A DNA stretch of 64,000 bases from contig OZ237735.1 of assembly GCA_965178125.1 (NCBI GenBank), positions 2,108,001-2,172,000 on the forward strand, written 5' to 3'. This document shows positions 37,487-47,300 of the stretch, one piece after another. A program made the position numbers and the translations under genes. Position 1 is the first letter of the stretch; each line of letters begins with the position of its first letter. This stretch comes from Bilabrum cf. latius (taxonomy: Eukaryota; Bigyra: Bicosoecida; Bigyra; Bicosoecida). The notes beneath the pieces were generated by a model. That model was not told where the DNA came from, did not search any database, and saw nothing but the letters and a program-made list of their open reading frames with translations.

Positions 37487-38957
37487 CTCGATACCCATAG
37501 GAGGGCTTCCCGACCACCGGCATGCCAGCTCCTTTCCGATTCCGGCTCTGTGGAAACTGTTGCCAGTTCAAAATCCACCGGAGGCCTCGCGCGTTCTCCA
37601 CCACAGGCAAGACGACAGCTCCATGAACTCGGCTGGTAGAAGTTAATAGTTTAGCCGAGTCATGGGCACCATCTGCTGCGCAGGAGGTGTCGCGATGACC
37701 ATTGAGTGCCGGACTCCACCAGCCCATTGCACTCATGTCCCCATTCCCGTCTCCATCGGGCCATGGGGGTGGAGGACGCCCTGACCTTCCTGCCCCTTCC
37801 CCGTTCTTCTGGTCTGACCCGCCTCCTGGAGGTCTGCCCCAGGCAGCGCCCTCCGTCCCTTCCTCTCCTGGAGGCCTGCCCCAGGCAGCGCCCTCCGTCC
37901 CTTCCTCTCCTGGAGGCCTGCCCCAGGCAGCGCCCTCCGTCCCTTCCTCTCCTGGAGGCCTGCCCCAGGCAGCGCCCTCCGTCCCTTCCTCTCCTGGAGG
38001 CCTGCCCCAGGCAGCGCACTCCGTCCCTTCCTCTCCTGGAGGCCTGCCCCAGGCAGCGCCCTCCGTCCCTTCCTCTCCTGGAGGCCTGCCCCAGGCAGCG
38101 CACTCCGTCCCTTCCTCTCCTGGAGGCCAACCCCACACAGCGCCCTCCGTCCCTTCCTCTCCTGGAGGCCTGCCCCAGGCAGCGCCCTCCGTCCCTTCTT
38201 CTCCTGGAGGCCTGCCCCAGGCAGCGCACTCCGTCCCTTCCTCTCCTGGAGGCCTGCCCCAGGCAGCGCACTCCGTCCCTTCCTCTCCTGGAGGCCTGCC
38301 CCAGGCAGCGCCCTCCGTCCCTTCCTCTCCTGGAGGCCTGCCCCAGGCAGCGCCCTCCGTCCCTTCCTCTCCTGGAGGCCTGCCCCAGGCAGCGCCCTCC
38401 GTCCCTTCCTCTCCTGGAGGCCTGCCCCAGGCAGCGCCCTCCGTTCCTTCCTCTCCTGGAGGCCTGCCCCAGGCAGCGCACTCCGTCCCCTTGATGTACC
38501 CATCCGCATCAGCTTCCAGTGGCTCTCCATCAGCAGCAGCCCAGCTGCCACTGGCCCCTCTCCGGGCCTTGATATTGTCGATCTCGGCGTGGCCTAGATC
38601 TGTGGTGGTTGTGCACTCCTCCAGTTTCACCTGGCTCGCTGGAGGGCTAGTGTGCGAAGACCGCGATTGGTCGGGATCCTCCTCGCGGGTGAACGTGTTG
38701 ATAGCCGTTGGTGTCGATACACTTGCTGCTGCTTGGGTCTCTGGCTCTGGTTCTGTAGCCTTGTCCTTCTTCTTCTTCTTCTTCTTCTTGGCCCGTTTCT
38801 TCCTGCGTGGCTGAGGTACGTCAAACTTTTCGGGCTCCAGGATGGCTTGGCGCCACTTCTCTCCTTCGGTAGTCTCAAGTTTGCCCATCTCTGTCCACTT
38901 GAATGAGCAGAATGCGATCGCGTTCTGGTAGTTGTGAATCTGAAAAAGTCGTATCAT
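37413..38957 (-). CDS. Hypothetical protein with 14-residue tandem repeats
   Basis: The frame of 514 codons from the first ATG runs to TGA at 37413 without any TAG. The N-terminal part has a short globular-looking stretch (CSFKWTEMGKLETTEGEKW), a Lys/Arg-rich run (about 38762-38812) that resembles a nuclear localisation signal, and a Pro/Thr/Glu linker. It then has about 16 copies of a 14-residue unit AWGRPPGEEGTEGA and a Gly-rich tail. Its first codons lie in repeat copy 3 and its last codons and stop in repeat copy 2, so it is bounded by mobile-type sequence. Because the unit is 42 bp, all frames through it are open, including long plus-strand ORFs, so coding status and strand are uncertain. 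No family recognised. Confidence 0.4.
   Translation of the reverse strand: MIRLFQIHNYQNAIAFCSFKWTEMGKLETTEGEKWRQAILEPEKFDVPQPRRKKRAKKKKKKKKDKATEPEPETQAAASVSTPTAINTFTREEDPDQSRSSHTSPPASQVKLEECTTTTDLGHAEIDNIKARRGASGSWAAADGEPLEADADGYIKGTECAAWGRPPGEEGTEGAAWGRPPGEEGTEGAAWGRPPGEEGTEGAAWGRPPGEEGTEGAAWGRPPGEEGTECAAWGRPPGEEGTECAAWGRPPGEEGTEGAAWGRPPGEEGTEGAVWGWPPGEEGTECAAWGRPPGEEGTEGAAWGRPPGEEGTECAAWGRPPGEEGTEGAAWGRPPGEEGTEGAAWGRPPGEEGTEGAAWGRPPGEEGTEGAAWGRPPGGGSDQKNGEGAGRSGRPPPPWPDGDGNGDMSAMGWWSPALNGHRDTSCAADGAHDSAKLLTSTSRVHGAVVLPVVENARGLRWILNWQQFPQSRNRKGAGMPVVGKPSYGYRARGSRSFSCATTPPRRGIGVSGSS
37825..38490. repeat. 42-bp minisatellite, 16 units
   Basis: There are sixteen tandem units of 42 bp, each beginning cctggaggcctgccccaggc on the plus strand. 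Units are almost identical; the common variant is a C/A change (gcgccc versus gcactc) and one unit is more divergent (near 38125-38150). There are no spacers. The unit length is a multiple of three, so reading frames stay open. Confidence 0.95.
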
Positions 38958-39125
38958 TACATTCACTCATCATCATCACCTTCGAGATCTCACAATGGAC
39001 CCTCGTCCAAAGCTCAAACTCTGTGGCACTCGTCGAGGCTCCCGAGTTCACTCAGGATGACCTAGCAGCACCTATTGCCCGCCGTGGTGGGGTTGTGGTG
39101 CAGCTAAGGCTCCTGGATCCTCGGG
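38936..39125 (-). repeat. SINE-like ~190-bp repeat, copy 3
   Basis: This full-length copy nearly matches copy 1 and abuts the hexamer tail of the retrotransposon at 39125. On the minus strand it runs from CCCGAGGATCCAGGAGCC to ...CTTTTTCAGATTCAC. Confidence 0.85.
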
Positions 39126-41267
39126 AATCTGAATCTGAATCTGATTTAGGGTCAAGCATAACCGAACAATGGGTGCTGCACAAGACAGCATAACCATGAC
39201 GGTGGACTTTCGTCCGCAACCATACAGATGAAAGATTCACCACTTCCATCTGCAGGTCCCATCCACTCCGTCTTCTCACCATCCATACAGACTTGCTCGT
39301 GGCGCCATCCGCCTTACCAATCTCGTCTGCAGTGCCTCGTTGACGTCATTCTACCTGTTCCAAAGCTTCCTTTCTCCGTCCCTCAACCTAACGGTTCCTC
39401 GGATCGCTCTTAGCCCAGTCCTGCACCATATCTCCTCCATCTACTTTCGCACGCCTCTCATCTTCCGCTCATCCGGTCGTCCTCTAGGTCTCCCCCAATT
39501 CGTCCATCTCTCTAGCCCAGTCACAAGAGTTGGCCATGCTGACAAGGATGTTCCTCGCCATCTCAGCATCCGACACCGCGTCGGGTACCTACTCCATGCG
39601 TTCTCCATTGCGTCCAGGAATCCACTCAGTTCCTTCCTTTGCACTTCCTCCTTGATCCTGTGCACTACCTACCTCATCCTTGGAATTGCTGCTCCCTTGG
39701 ATGACTCAATCGGCTCCGACTCCCAGGGTTTCTCTGTCCATGGGGATCGTCCATCCACCTCCTTCACCAGCAACTTCGTCGTCTGCTCCGTCGTGCCCTG
39801 GCCCGATTGCCATCGCTGAACCAACCTCCTCACCTGACGCTGACCTTCTGGTGTAAGCACCGTCGGCCGTGGCAATATCATGCACCGAGCCTTAAGTGCC
39901 AATCTCCCAAGGTTCCCCCGGTTCTGTACCCCCGCGAGCTTTGGGATAGCCCCTGGTCCGAACACTCCCAACTAGGACCCGTCCATCCACTCTCGTACCA
40001 TAGCATAGGCAACTGCATCGTGTTTCTGCGCCCTGGGGATCGCCCTATTCCCTCGTAGTGTAGCGTACATGAGGTCCATGTACAGCTTCTTCGTACCCGA
40101 GTGACCCGACAGAGCCTTTTGTGCGATCCTAGTCATTTCAGCCTTCGCCAGTTGCCGTATAGCGTCCTTGCGGACCACTTCCGCCGTTGCTCCTCTAGCA
40201 AGAACCTCCTCGTCCCTGACCGTCCATCGTCTCAGACACTCCCCCGCTGCATCGAGGGGTCCAGTCCCAGCCCCGCCATCTCGAACTTTGTTGAATACTG
40301 CTCTCTTGAAAGTGGCCCAGGGTGACGTGTTCCTAACCGGTTCTCGTACCACCCATACCGCCCGAAGCAGTTGCAGGTGAACCCTTGATGCGGCGTCCGC
40401 CGGTAGTACCTCAATGTCACATACCGACGTGCCTGGTTTCCTAGGTCCGATCACTTTCGGGTAGGCTTCCATCTTCCCAAACACTAGCGCTGACCTGACC
40501 TCCTGTAACAATCTATCCATTGTTTCGAGTGCCTCAGCGTTCATGGTTATCCCGTCTCTCTCGATGGTCCTCTACCCCAGGACCTCCTCCCACCCGGTCA
40601 CTGGCACTGCAGCCTCTGATCCATACAGCATCCCCATCACCGTCGTCTGATAGAGTAGCTGTGCATGAAGCTTAATTCCCCAGTTGCACTCCACAGCTGC
40701 CCTGGTAACAAGTTGACCATTCATTCGGGCCATGCTGACCCTACAGTGCACGTGTGGCATCATGTCCACCGCATGATACTTCTCCTTCGGTGAGCTCCCC
40801 TATATCACCCTCACTGATATTCGCAACCCGAGGTACTTGTACGCCCGTACGACTGGAACATCTCTGCTCTCTGCAGCTCCTGCCTGTTGCAACTCTACCG
40901 CATCCACCGAATGCCCCTTGCGTTCAAATTCTTCTGCCGCTCGCCCGAACGGCATAAACGCTGTCTTCTCCCCGATTCCGTTCACTCCTGTTTTTTTGAT
41001 CCCTAGAGTCAACCCAGCCGCCCGCGCCAACTTCGACATTTTCGCGTACGCCCTCAAGGCTAATCGCCTGTTGCGGACCAGTATCACGTAGTCGTCTGCG
41101 TATGCTGCGTGCATAACGTAAATGGACTTATTCCGGTACCTGAGTCTGACTGGGGCTGCCCCTTCAGCCAGGAGTTCGCGCCTCATGGTCCAGTGCCAGT
41201 GCCAGTGGTGCGCTTCGGAAGTGTTGCTTCTCGTTCTCTAAACTACAACTGAATCTACTGTTACAGC
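39125..41267 (-). mobile_element. 5'-truncated non-LTR retrotransposon (LINE)
   Basis: The element consists of a reverse-transcriptase ORF on the minus strand, a ~130-bp 3' untranslated part and a short 3' tail of (CAGATT)n (39125-39145). No long terminal repeats are visible. The 5' side lacks the endonuclease and the N-terminal half of the reverse transcriptase, as expected from incomplete target-primed reverse transcription. It lies between repeat copy 3 and the stop codon of giant gene B, all on the same strand. Confidence 0.8.
39276..41267 (-). CDS. LINE reverse transcriptase, C-terminal part
   Basis: The frame opens after a TGA at 41268-41270 and ends at TGA 39276-39278, crossing several TAG codons (for example 40800). 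The catalytic motif is AAYADDYVILV (YADD at 41091-41102). It is followed by GLTLGIKKT, which fits the GLxxNxxKT motif, and YKYLGLRIS, the thumb-side YLG motif of non-LTR reverse transcriptases. The C-terminal ~450 residues are poorly conserved and resemble the tail regions of LINE ORF2 products. The palm motifs before YADD are missing, so it cannot be an active enzyme. The absence of TAA or internal TGA over about 2 kb suggests a fairly recent insertion. Confidence 0.8.
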
Positions 41268-41323
41268 TCAAGTCACATTGTCTAATTGCAAATAACGGCG
41301 AATTTCAGCCGTGGGCTGCAAGG

Positions 41324-44300
41324 TCAGTCATCGAGTGACCGGCCCCGCACCTCTGGAGTAGCAGTAGCCTCGCTGACCTCCGCCAGGGTGGAGAGGCCTG
41401 TTGCGCCAGCCGTCACGTTCCCTTTATCGTCCACCTCCTGGTCCACAAGCCCGCCAATATCCAGCGGTGACGACGCGCCGCTGCTCGCCTTCACTCCTGC
41501 GACCCCATCCGAATCCAAGCCGGCCTTGTGCCTGGACTCGAGGATGTTTGCCACGGATCCCATGGAGAACGACGGCATGCGACGAGAGGTTAGAACCGCC
41601 TGCGCGAAGCTGGTGTACCTCCTGAGGTTCCTTTCGAAAGACTCCGGCCTTCTGAGGCCAGAAGGAGACAGCGCACTCCCAGCCCCGCCCACCCTGGAGC
41701 CCCGCGGGCTGGCTGGCCGCCCGCTGGTGGACCTTGGAGGTCCCACGCTGCCGCCCTCGTCATCAGAAGGCAAGTTTCCGCCGGCCGCTGCCTGCAGTGC
41801 CATCGCTGACGATCTTCTCCGCCCCATGCCGCCTGCGACAGCAGAGGCCGCACCGTGCTGCATCAGCAGAGCGTTCACGTCCTCGCTCCCTGAAGCGGTG
41901 TCAGACGCAAAGCACAGCTTCAGGCAGCTCTGCAGCATCGATCGAGCTCGGGCCACCGTCGATCGCATCGAAGCTGCCTTCACCATGCTAGGGGCGCCCT
42001 CCCCGCCCCCGCGCACCGTCTGCGCGCACGACATCGCCACACAGAGGCTCATTGCCAGCTCCCCTGCCCGCTCCAGTGCATCGGCGCGCACGACCATCGT
42101 GCCCGGCTGCAGCTTCACGCCTTTGGCAGCCGAAAGTCCCTCAGGAAGCCACATGAAGTCGTTGCCGGGAGCGGCAAGCGCCGGGTCAGCCGGTTTCGGG
42201 AACGCCGTCGCCACAACGATCCTCCGGACCAGCCCCAGCTTCATGGACTTCCTGCCCTCGAGGTCGTCCTCAAGGGGGGCATTCTGCAGCAATGCTGCCA
42301 TGCGGCGCGCAAACCGCAGACGGACGACCTGTCTTGGATCCAGCTCGGAAATCTCCGCATCCTTGTCCGGCAGCACGACGGCAAGCGGCCCGCGGTCTCC
42401 ATGCTTTGCAGGCAGCTCGGCAGACTCCGATGACTCGTCGTCCTCCGTAGTGAAGCCCCGCGGGGCGGTCGGTGGAATGAGGAGAGCCAGTGGTCTGGTG
42501 GACGAAGTTGTGGTCGCAAGCTGCATGTCTTCAGCCTTCGATTCTCCATCCTCGGCGCCGCCGGGGGCAGTGAATCCAGCACGTCGTGGCGTCGACTGCA
42601 CCTTACGTATGAGCTGCTCAATCCTGTCCAGCCTTTCTTTGAGCGCAGCCTTGGTGCGTGAGTCCATGGCTGCAGCGGTCACAGCCTACTCGCCTCCATG
42701 CGGGCCCGCCCCGTCCACGGAGCCCGCCGCGGTTCCGTAGCTCGGGTCAGTCACGCCCAGGTTGGAATCCAGGGTAAGCTCCTCCTCCCCACCGCTCTCT
42801 CCGCTCTCCTCCTTCTCGTCGCCCTCCTCAATGGCCTCGCCTAGCCCCGTCATCTCGCCCATGCCATCCGATGCCTTGCTCTCGCTGGCGCCTGCTCCCG
42901 CTCTCGAATCGGCCGCAGCCTTCTGCTGCGACTCGCTGGCCGCGCCCACAGGCTCAGCCAAAGCATCAATATCGGTCAATGAGCCCTTCTTCTCCAGCAC
43001 ATCGGCATAGCCAGCCGAATGCTGATGAGCAGGCTAGCCGAGAAGCCCACCCATGCCTCGTCCCATGCTACCGGAAGCCTTAAGGCCCTACAGCTGCGAC
43101 CTCAACTACTCGGTCGAGGGAGCCCCCTTGGCCCCAATCGTCAGCCGGCGGCCCGGCAGGGCCGAGCCTCGCCCGAGTGCACCGGTCCGGCCGCGGAGCA
43201 GTGCAGCCCTGGTCCCTGCGCGCGGCGCCATGCTGCCCAAAGCCGCGCTGCCCCGCTTCGACATGACGCCATGCAAGGCATGCGACCTCGCCTTGAGGTC
43301 CTCCTCCTCGCGCTTGAGCCGCTCCTGGCGCTTTGCGAGATCATCCTGCATCTTTCGAGCAGCTGCCTCCCTGCGGCGCTGCGCCCGCCGCTCCAGCCGA
43401 GCACGAAGCTTCTCGTCATGTGCCCTGCGCTGCTCCTCGAACTTGGCCTCCAGTTGCTGACGCTCAGCCTCCAGCTGCTGCAGCAGCCGCTCCCGCTCCT
43501 TCTGGTCGAGATGCTGCGCTTTCTCCATTGCCTCCTTCCGGGCCGTATCTTGCTCTGCCTCCATGGCCCGGCGACGCCTCGCAAGCGCCTCTTCGGCCCT
43601 CCTCCGCTCCTCGGCCAGCTGCCTCTCGTGGTCCTCCTCGAGCTGCTTGAGGGCTCGATCGTTGTCCTCCCTAATCTTCCTCTCCAGCTCCTCCTTCTCC
43701 TTCTTGATGCTCTCGAGCCGCGTTATCTTTTCGGATTCCATCTCTTCCTCGAATCGGCGCAGCTCCTCCGCCTCCCTCGCAGCCTCCTCTGCCTCCCTGC
43801 GCCGCAGAGTCTCGTGCGGCGTCAGCTTCTGCAGGGCACCGGCAATCTCGGCGAGCTGCCGCTGCCGAAGGGTCAGCTGCTGCCTCGCGTGTTTGGCCTC
43901 CAGCTGCTCCCGCAGGCTGGTCTCCGCTTCCTCCTGCTGCGCCTTGTGCTCCGCTGTGATCTGCTGCCGACGAGCCTCCACGTCCTCCGGAGAGGCGCCC
44001 AGGGACTCTAGCTCGGAGAGTTCCTCGTCAAGCCTAAGGCGTAGCTCGCCCTCGCTGCTCTCCAGCAGCTGACGGAGCTTGCGCGTGCGGTCGGCGTACT
44101 GCTTTGACAGCAGCGTGCTGGTTTCTCTGCCGTGGCGCTGCTGCATCACGGCCTCAACGGTCTCACCACTCAGCTCTGCCATCTTGGCATCGGAAGCCAC
44201 AGCGCTCTGAGCCGAAGCCGCGCGGGAAGCTTGCGCCTTTTGCAGCGCGCGCATCTCTCGCTTGTGAGCTGCTTCTGCCTTGGCGGCATCCTCTGCCTCC

Positions 44301-47300
44301 TTGGCTCTCTCTTGCGCTTCCTCCTTCTCTTTCTGCTGCTTTGTGAGCATCTTTAGCCTGCGGCGTTCCTTTCGCGCTGCCAGCTGCTTGTTGAGGTGCT
44401 CTTGCTGCTTGCGAGACTCTTCCGATTTGCGGCCCTCGAGTTCTGCCATGTCCTTCTCGAACTTCTCGCGGGCCCGAGCGGCAGTGTCCGCGTCCTAATT
44501 CTCGGCGGCCTGTACCTCCAGCTCTGCCTCTCTGCGCTTGCGCTCGATTTCCTGCCTGCGCTTCTCTTCTGCCAGCTGGGCCTTCTCGCGCAGCGCCTGC
44601 TCTTCCTCCTCGTCCTGCTTGCGCGCTGCCTCAGCCTCTAGCTCGTGCTACCTGTCCAAGTTGGCTTGCTCCTCGGCAGCCGCCGCCTGCAGCTGCGCCA
44701 GCTGCTGCATCTCCTCGCGGTTGATGCGCCCGGTAACAACCGACCCGCGACGGCCATGGCCCCCAGATGCCGAGGCAGCGGCGGCGCCATCGTCATCACC
44801 ATCGCCGGCAGCTTCGGCAAGAATAGCGTCCACCTCGTCCGTTTCGTGCTGCAACTCGTCGCGCACGCCCTCCGCAATCTTTGAGCGTACTTTGCCGAGG
44901 CCCTTCCGCTCCAGCTCGTGTCTCTGCCGAAGATCGCGCATCCGAGCCCCGCGGCGCTCCGCAAGCTTCGCTTTTAGAGCAGCCTTCCTGGCTGCCTTGG
45001 TCATCGCAGTGTTCTCGTCGGCTCGACCGGTTGTCTCGTCCACGGCCCCGGCCTTCTCCGCCAGCACAGCCCCCGCGGCTGCAGAGGCGGCGGCTTCTGC
45101 AGCGGCCACTTCAGCACGCACAGCGGCCGACTCCTCATCTGCTGCCAGTCGACGCTTAGCAAGCCTCTCGTGCTCGAGCAGTTCCTCCTCTCGCGCCTTC
45201 TCCTGCGCTTCGAGCTCCTTTGCTTCCTGCTCCTCCTCCTCGGCCAGCTCCTGCTCGGCCTGTTCCGCGATTCCCAAGGCATCCTGACCGGCCTGATCCA
45301 ACAGACCTACCGCACGCTGACGCAACCGCTCCGCGGCGTCTGGATCCTGGGCAGCAACGCGCTGCGCCTCGATGCGTGCCTCCTCGGCGGCGCTCGCAGC
45401 ACGAGCGAGAGCGGCCTCTCGCTTGGTGCGCACGAGCTCCATCTTTCTCTGGCGCCTATCCTTGAGCCTTCGCCTGAGCTCCGCGGCGTGACGGCGCTGC
45501 TCGGCTTCGAGAGCCTGGGACCGAGCCTCCTGGTCCTGCTCGTACTGAGCGCGAAGCCGCTACACCTCCTCCTCTGAGCGCAGCTCAGCCTGTGCCACGG
45601 ACTCGGCAGCAGCATCGAGGCGTTTGGACGCGGCTTCGTCTGCATCCGCCCTCGTCCTCACCTCCTTGACCTCGGCAGTATGCTTGTCACGCATTTGCTG
45701 CAGCTCCTCTCTAGAGGCCCCGCCCTGGACGAGCTCTTCCTCCTCGCGCTGGTGCTTGGCCGCAATGGCCCGAGCTCGCTTGGCGCGGCGGTCGCGAAGC
45801 CGCTGCTGCAGCTCGCCCTTGTGCCTTTGACGCTCCACCTGCAGCTTCTCGGACACTGCGCGCAGCTCTTGCTTGTAGGTCTCCACGAGCTTCTTTCGCC
45901 TATCCTCCAGCTCTTTCGCACGGTGCGCCTGCTACTCTTGCAACTCCTTTCGCTCCTTGGAGTCCTCCTTGTCTGCGTGCTTCTCGAGCTCGTCTTCCTC
46001 CTTGGCGTGTTTCTGCAGAGCTGTCCTCCGTTCCTCGTCGGTTCGCGCCTTGGCAAGCTCTTCTGCGTGCCTGCGGTGCATTTCTTGGCGCCTGCGGGCG
46101 CGCCGCTCCCGCAGCTTCTTCTCCAAAGCTTCCCTCTGGCGCCTTCGCTCTAGCTCGCCTGCCTCCTGCAGTGCTGCCACCTCCTTCTCGTGGGACTCCC
46201 GCAAGCGGTTGATCTCCTCGCGTGCCCGCTCCGTGGTGTGCTCGAGCTCCTTCATTCGCTCTTCATCGCCTTCTTCGTCGATCTGCGCAACTTCCGAATC
46301 CAGTGTTGAGCCAGCAGAGGCGCCCGCTGCTCCGCCCGCTGCTCCACCCTTGCCGGCATCGGACCCAGCACCAGGCCCAAACTCTTGCTCATGCTCTTCA
46401 AAGTCCTCCATGGCTCGGCGCTCCTCATCCTTGGCATCCTCCATAGCAACATTTCGCTCCTCTTCCTGCTTCTCACGAAGCTCCGCGGTCGCTTCCCGCG
46501 CTCTCTGGGCCACCATTGCTTCCGCCTTCTGGGCCGCAAGGCGGCGCTGGCGGTCGACACGGGCATTCCTGCGCTGCTCGAGCTGCGCCTCCATCTCCAG
46601 CTGGTGGCGCTGCTTCTCGCGGTCTAGCATGGCTTGCAGATTGGAAGCATCCTCATCGAACTTGGCCCGGATGCGCGAAGCCTCCTCTTCCGTTACTTCA
46701 CCGTCATCGATACGTTTCTGCAGGCCGTCTTCGAATGCTTTCTTCTCTTCCTCCTTCTGCTTCATCTCCTCTTCCTCCATGTCATCCATTTGCTACTGCA
46801 CCACCTCGGCTTCCTTCTGAACAGCTTCATCCGCCTTGGCTTCTATCGCCGCGTCGGCTTCCTCCCCAAGCACCTTGCGGGCCTTCTTGGCTAGCCGGGC
46901 CGCTTCTCTATCGGCATCGGTTCCGAACGCATCCGCAGCATTGTCTTCGTCGTCGCTGTCCTTGGGGCCTTCATCATCACTGGAATCAGAGTAGGACTCG
47001 ACGTCTGCGTGCTGTAAGAATGCGTCGCCTTCGGGATCACCGCTCTCATCTTCATCCTCCTTGCCCTCTGCCTCCGCAGCCTCCTCTTCAGCACGCATGG
47101 CGTCTGCCGATCGCTCGAGCGCCTTGTTGAGCTGCTTGATGAGGAGCCCAAGGCGGCGCTCGGGCTTGGTCCCGCCCGAGATTCCACCTTTCCCAGCGCC
47201 TGCAGCGTCCTCGCCGTCCTCCGCATCGCTGCCCTCGCCATCCACATCGTGCTTTGCGCGCAGCTCTTCAAGAACATCCTGCAACGTTCGGGACACCTCG

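Noticed and set aside
37825-38490. CRISPR-like array
   Set aside because: Units are contiguous 42-bp copies without spacers, in eukaryotic DNA and within an ORF; this is a minisatellite.
37702-38814. Plus-strand ORF of 370 codons (Pro/Gly/Ser repeats) over the minisatellite
   Set aside because: The 42-bp unit keeps all frames open. The minus frame has the longer non-repetitive flanks and a Lys/Arg-rich segment; the plus ORF has no recognisable part outside the array.
39125-41267. LTR retrotransposon or group II intron
   Set aside because: No terminal repeats, integrase or intron RNA structure is seen; the YLG motif after YADD and the short hexamer tail fit a non-LTR element.
43019-44011. 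Plus-strand Leu-rich ORFs (also around 45957-46820 and 29013-29636)
   Set aside because: These are antisense shadows: reverse complements of Glu/Lys/Arg coiled-coil codons or cysteine repeats read as Leu/Ser/Ala-rich sequence, with no domain of their own.
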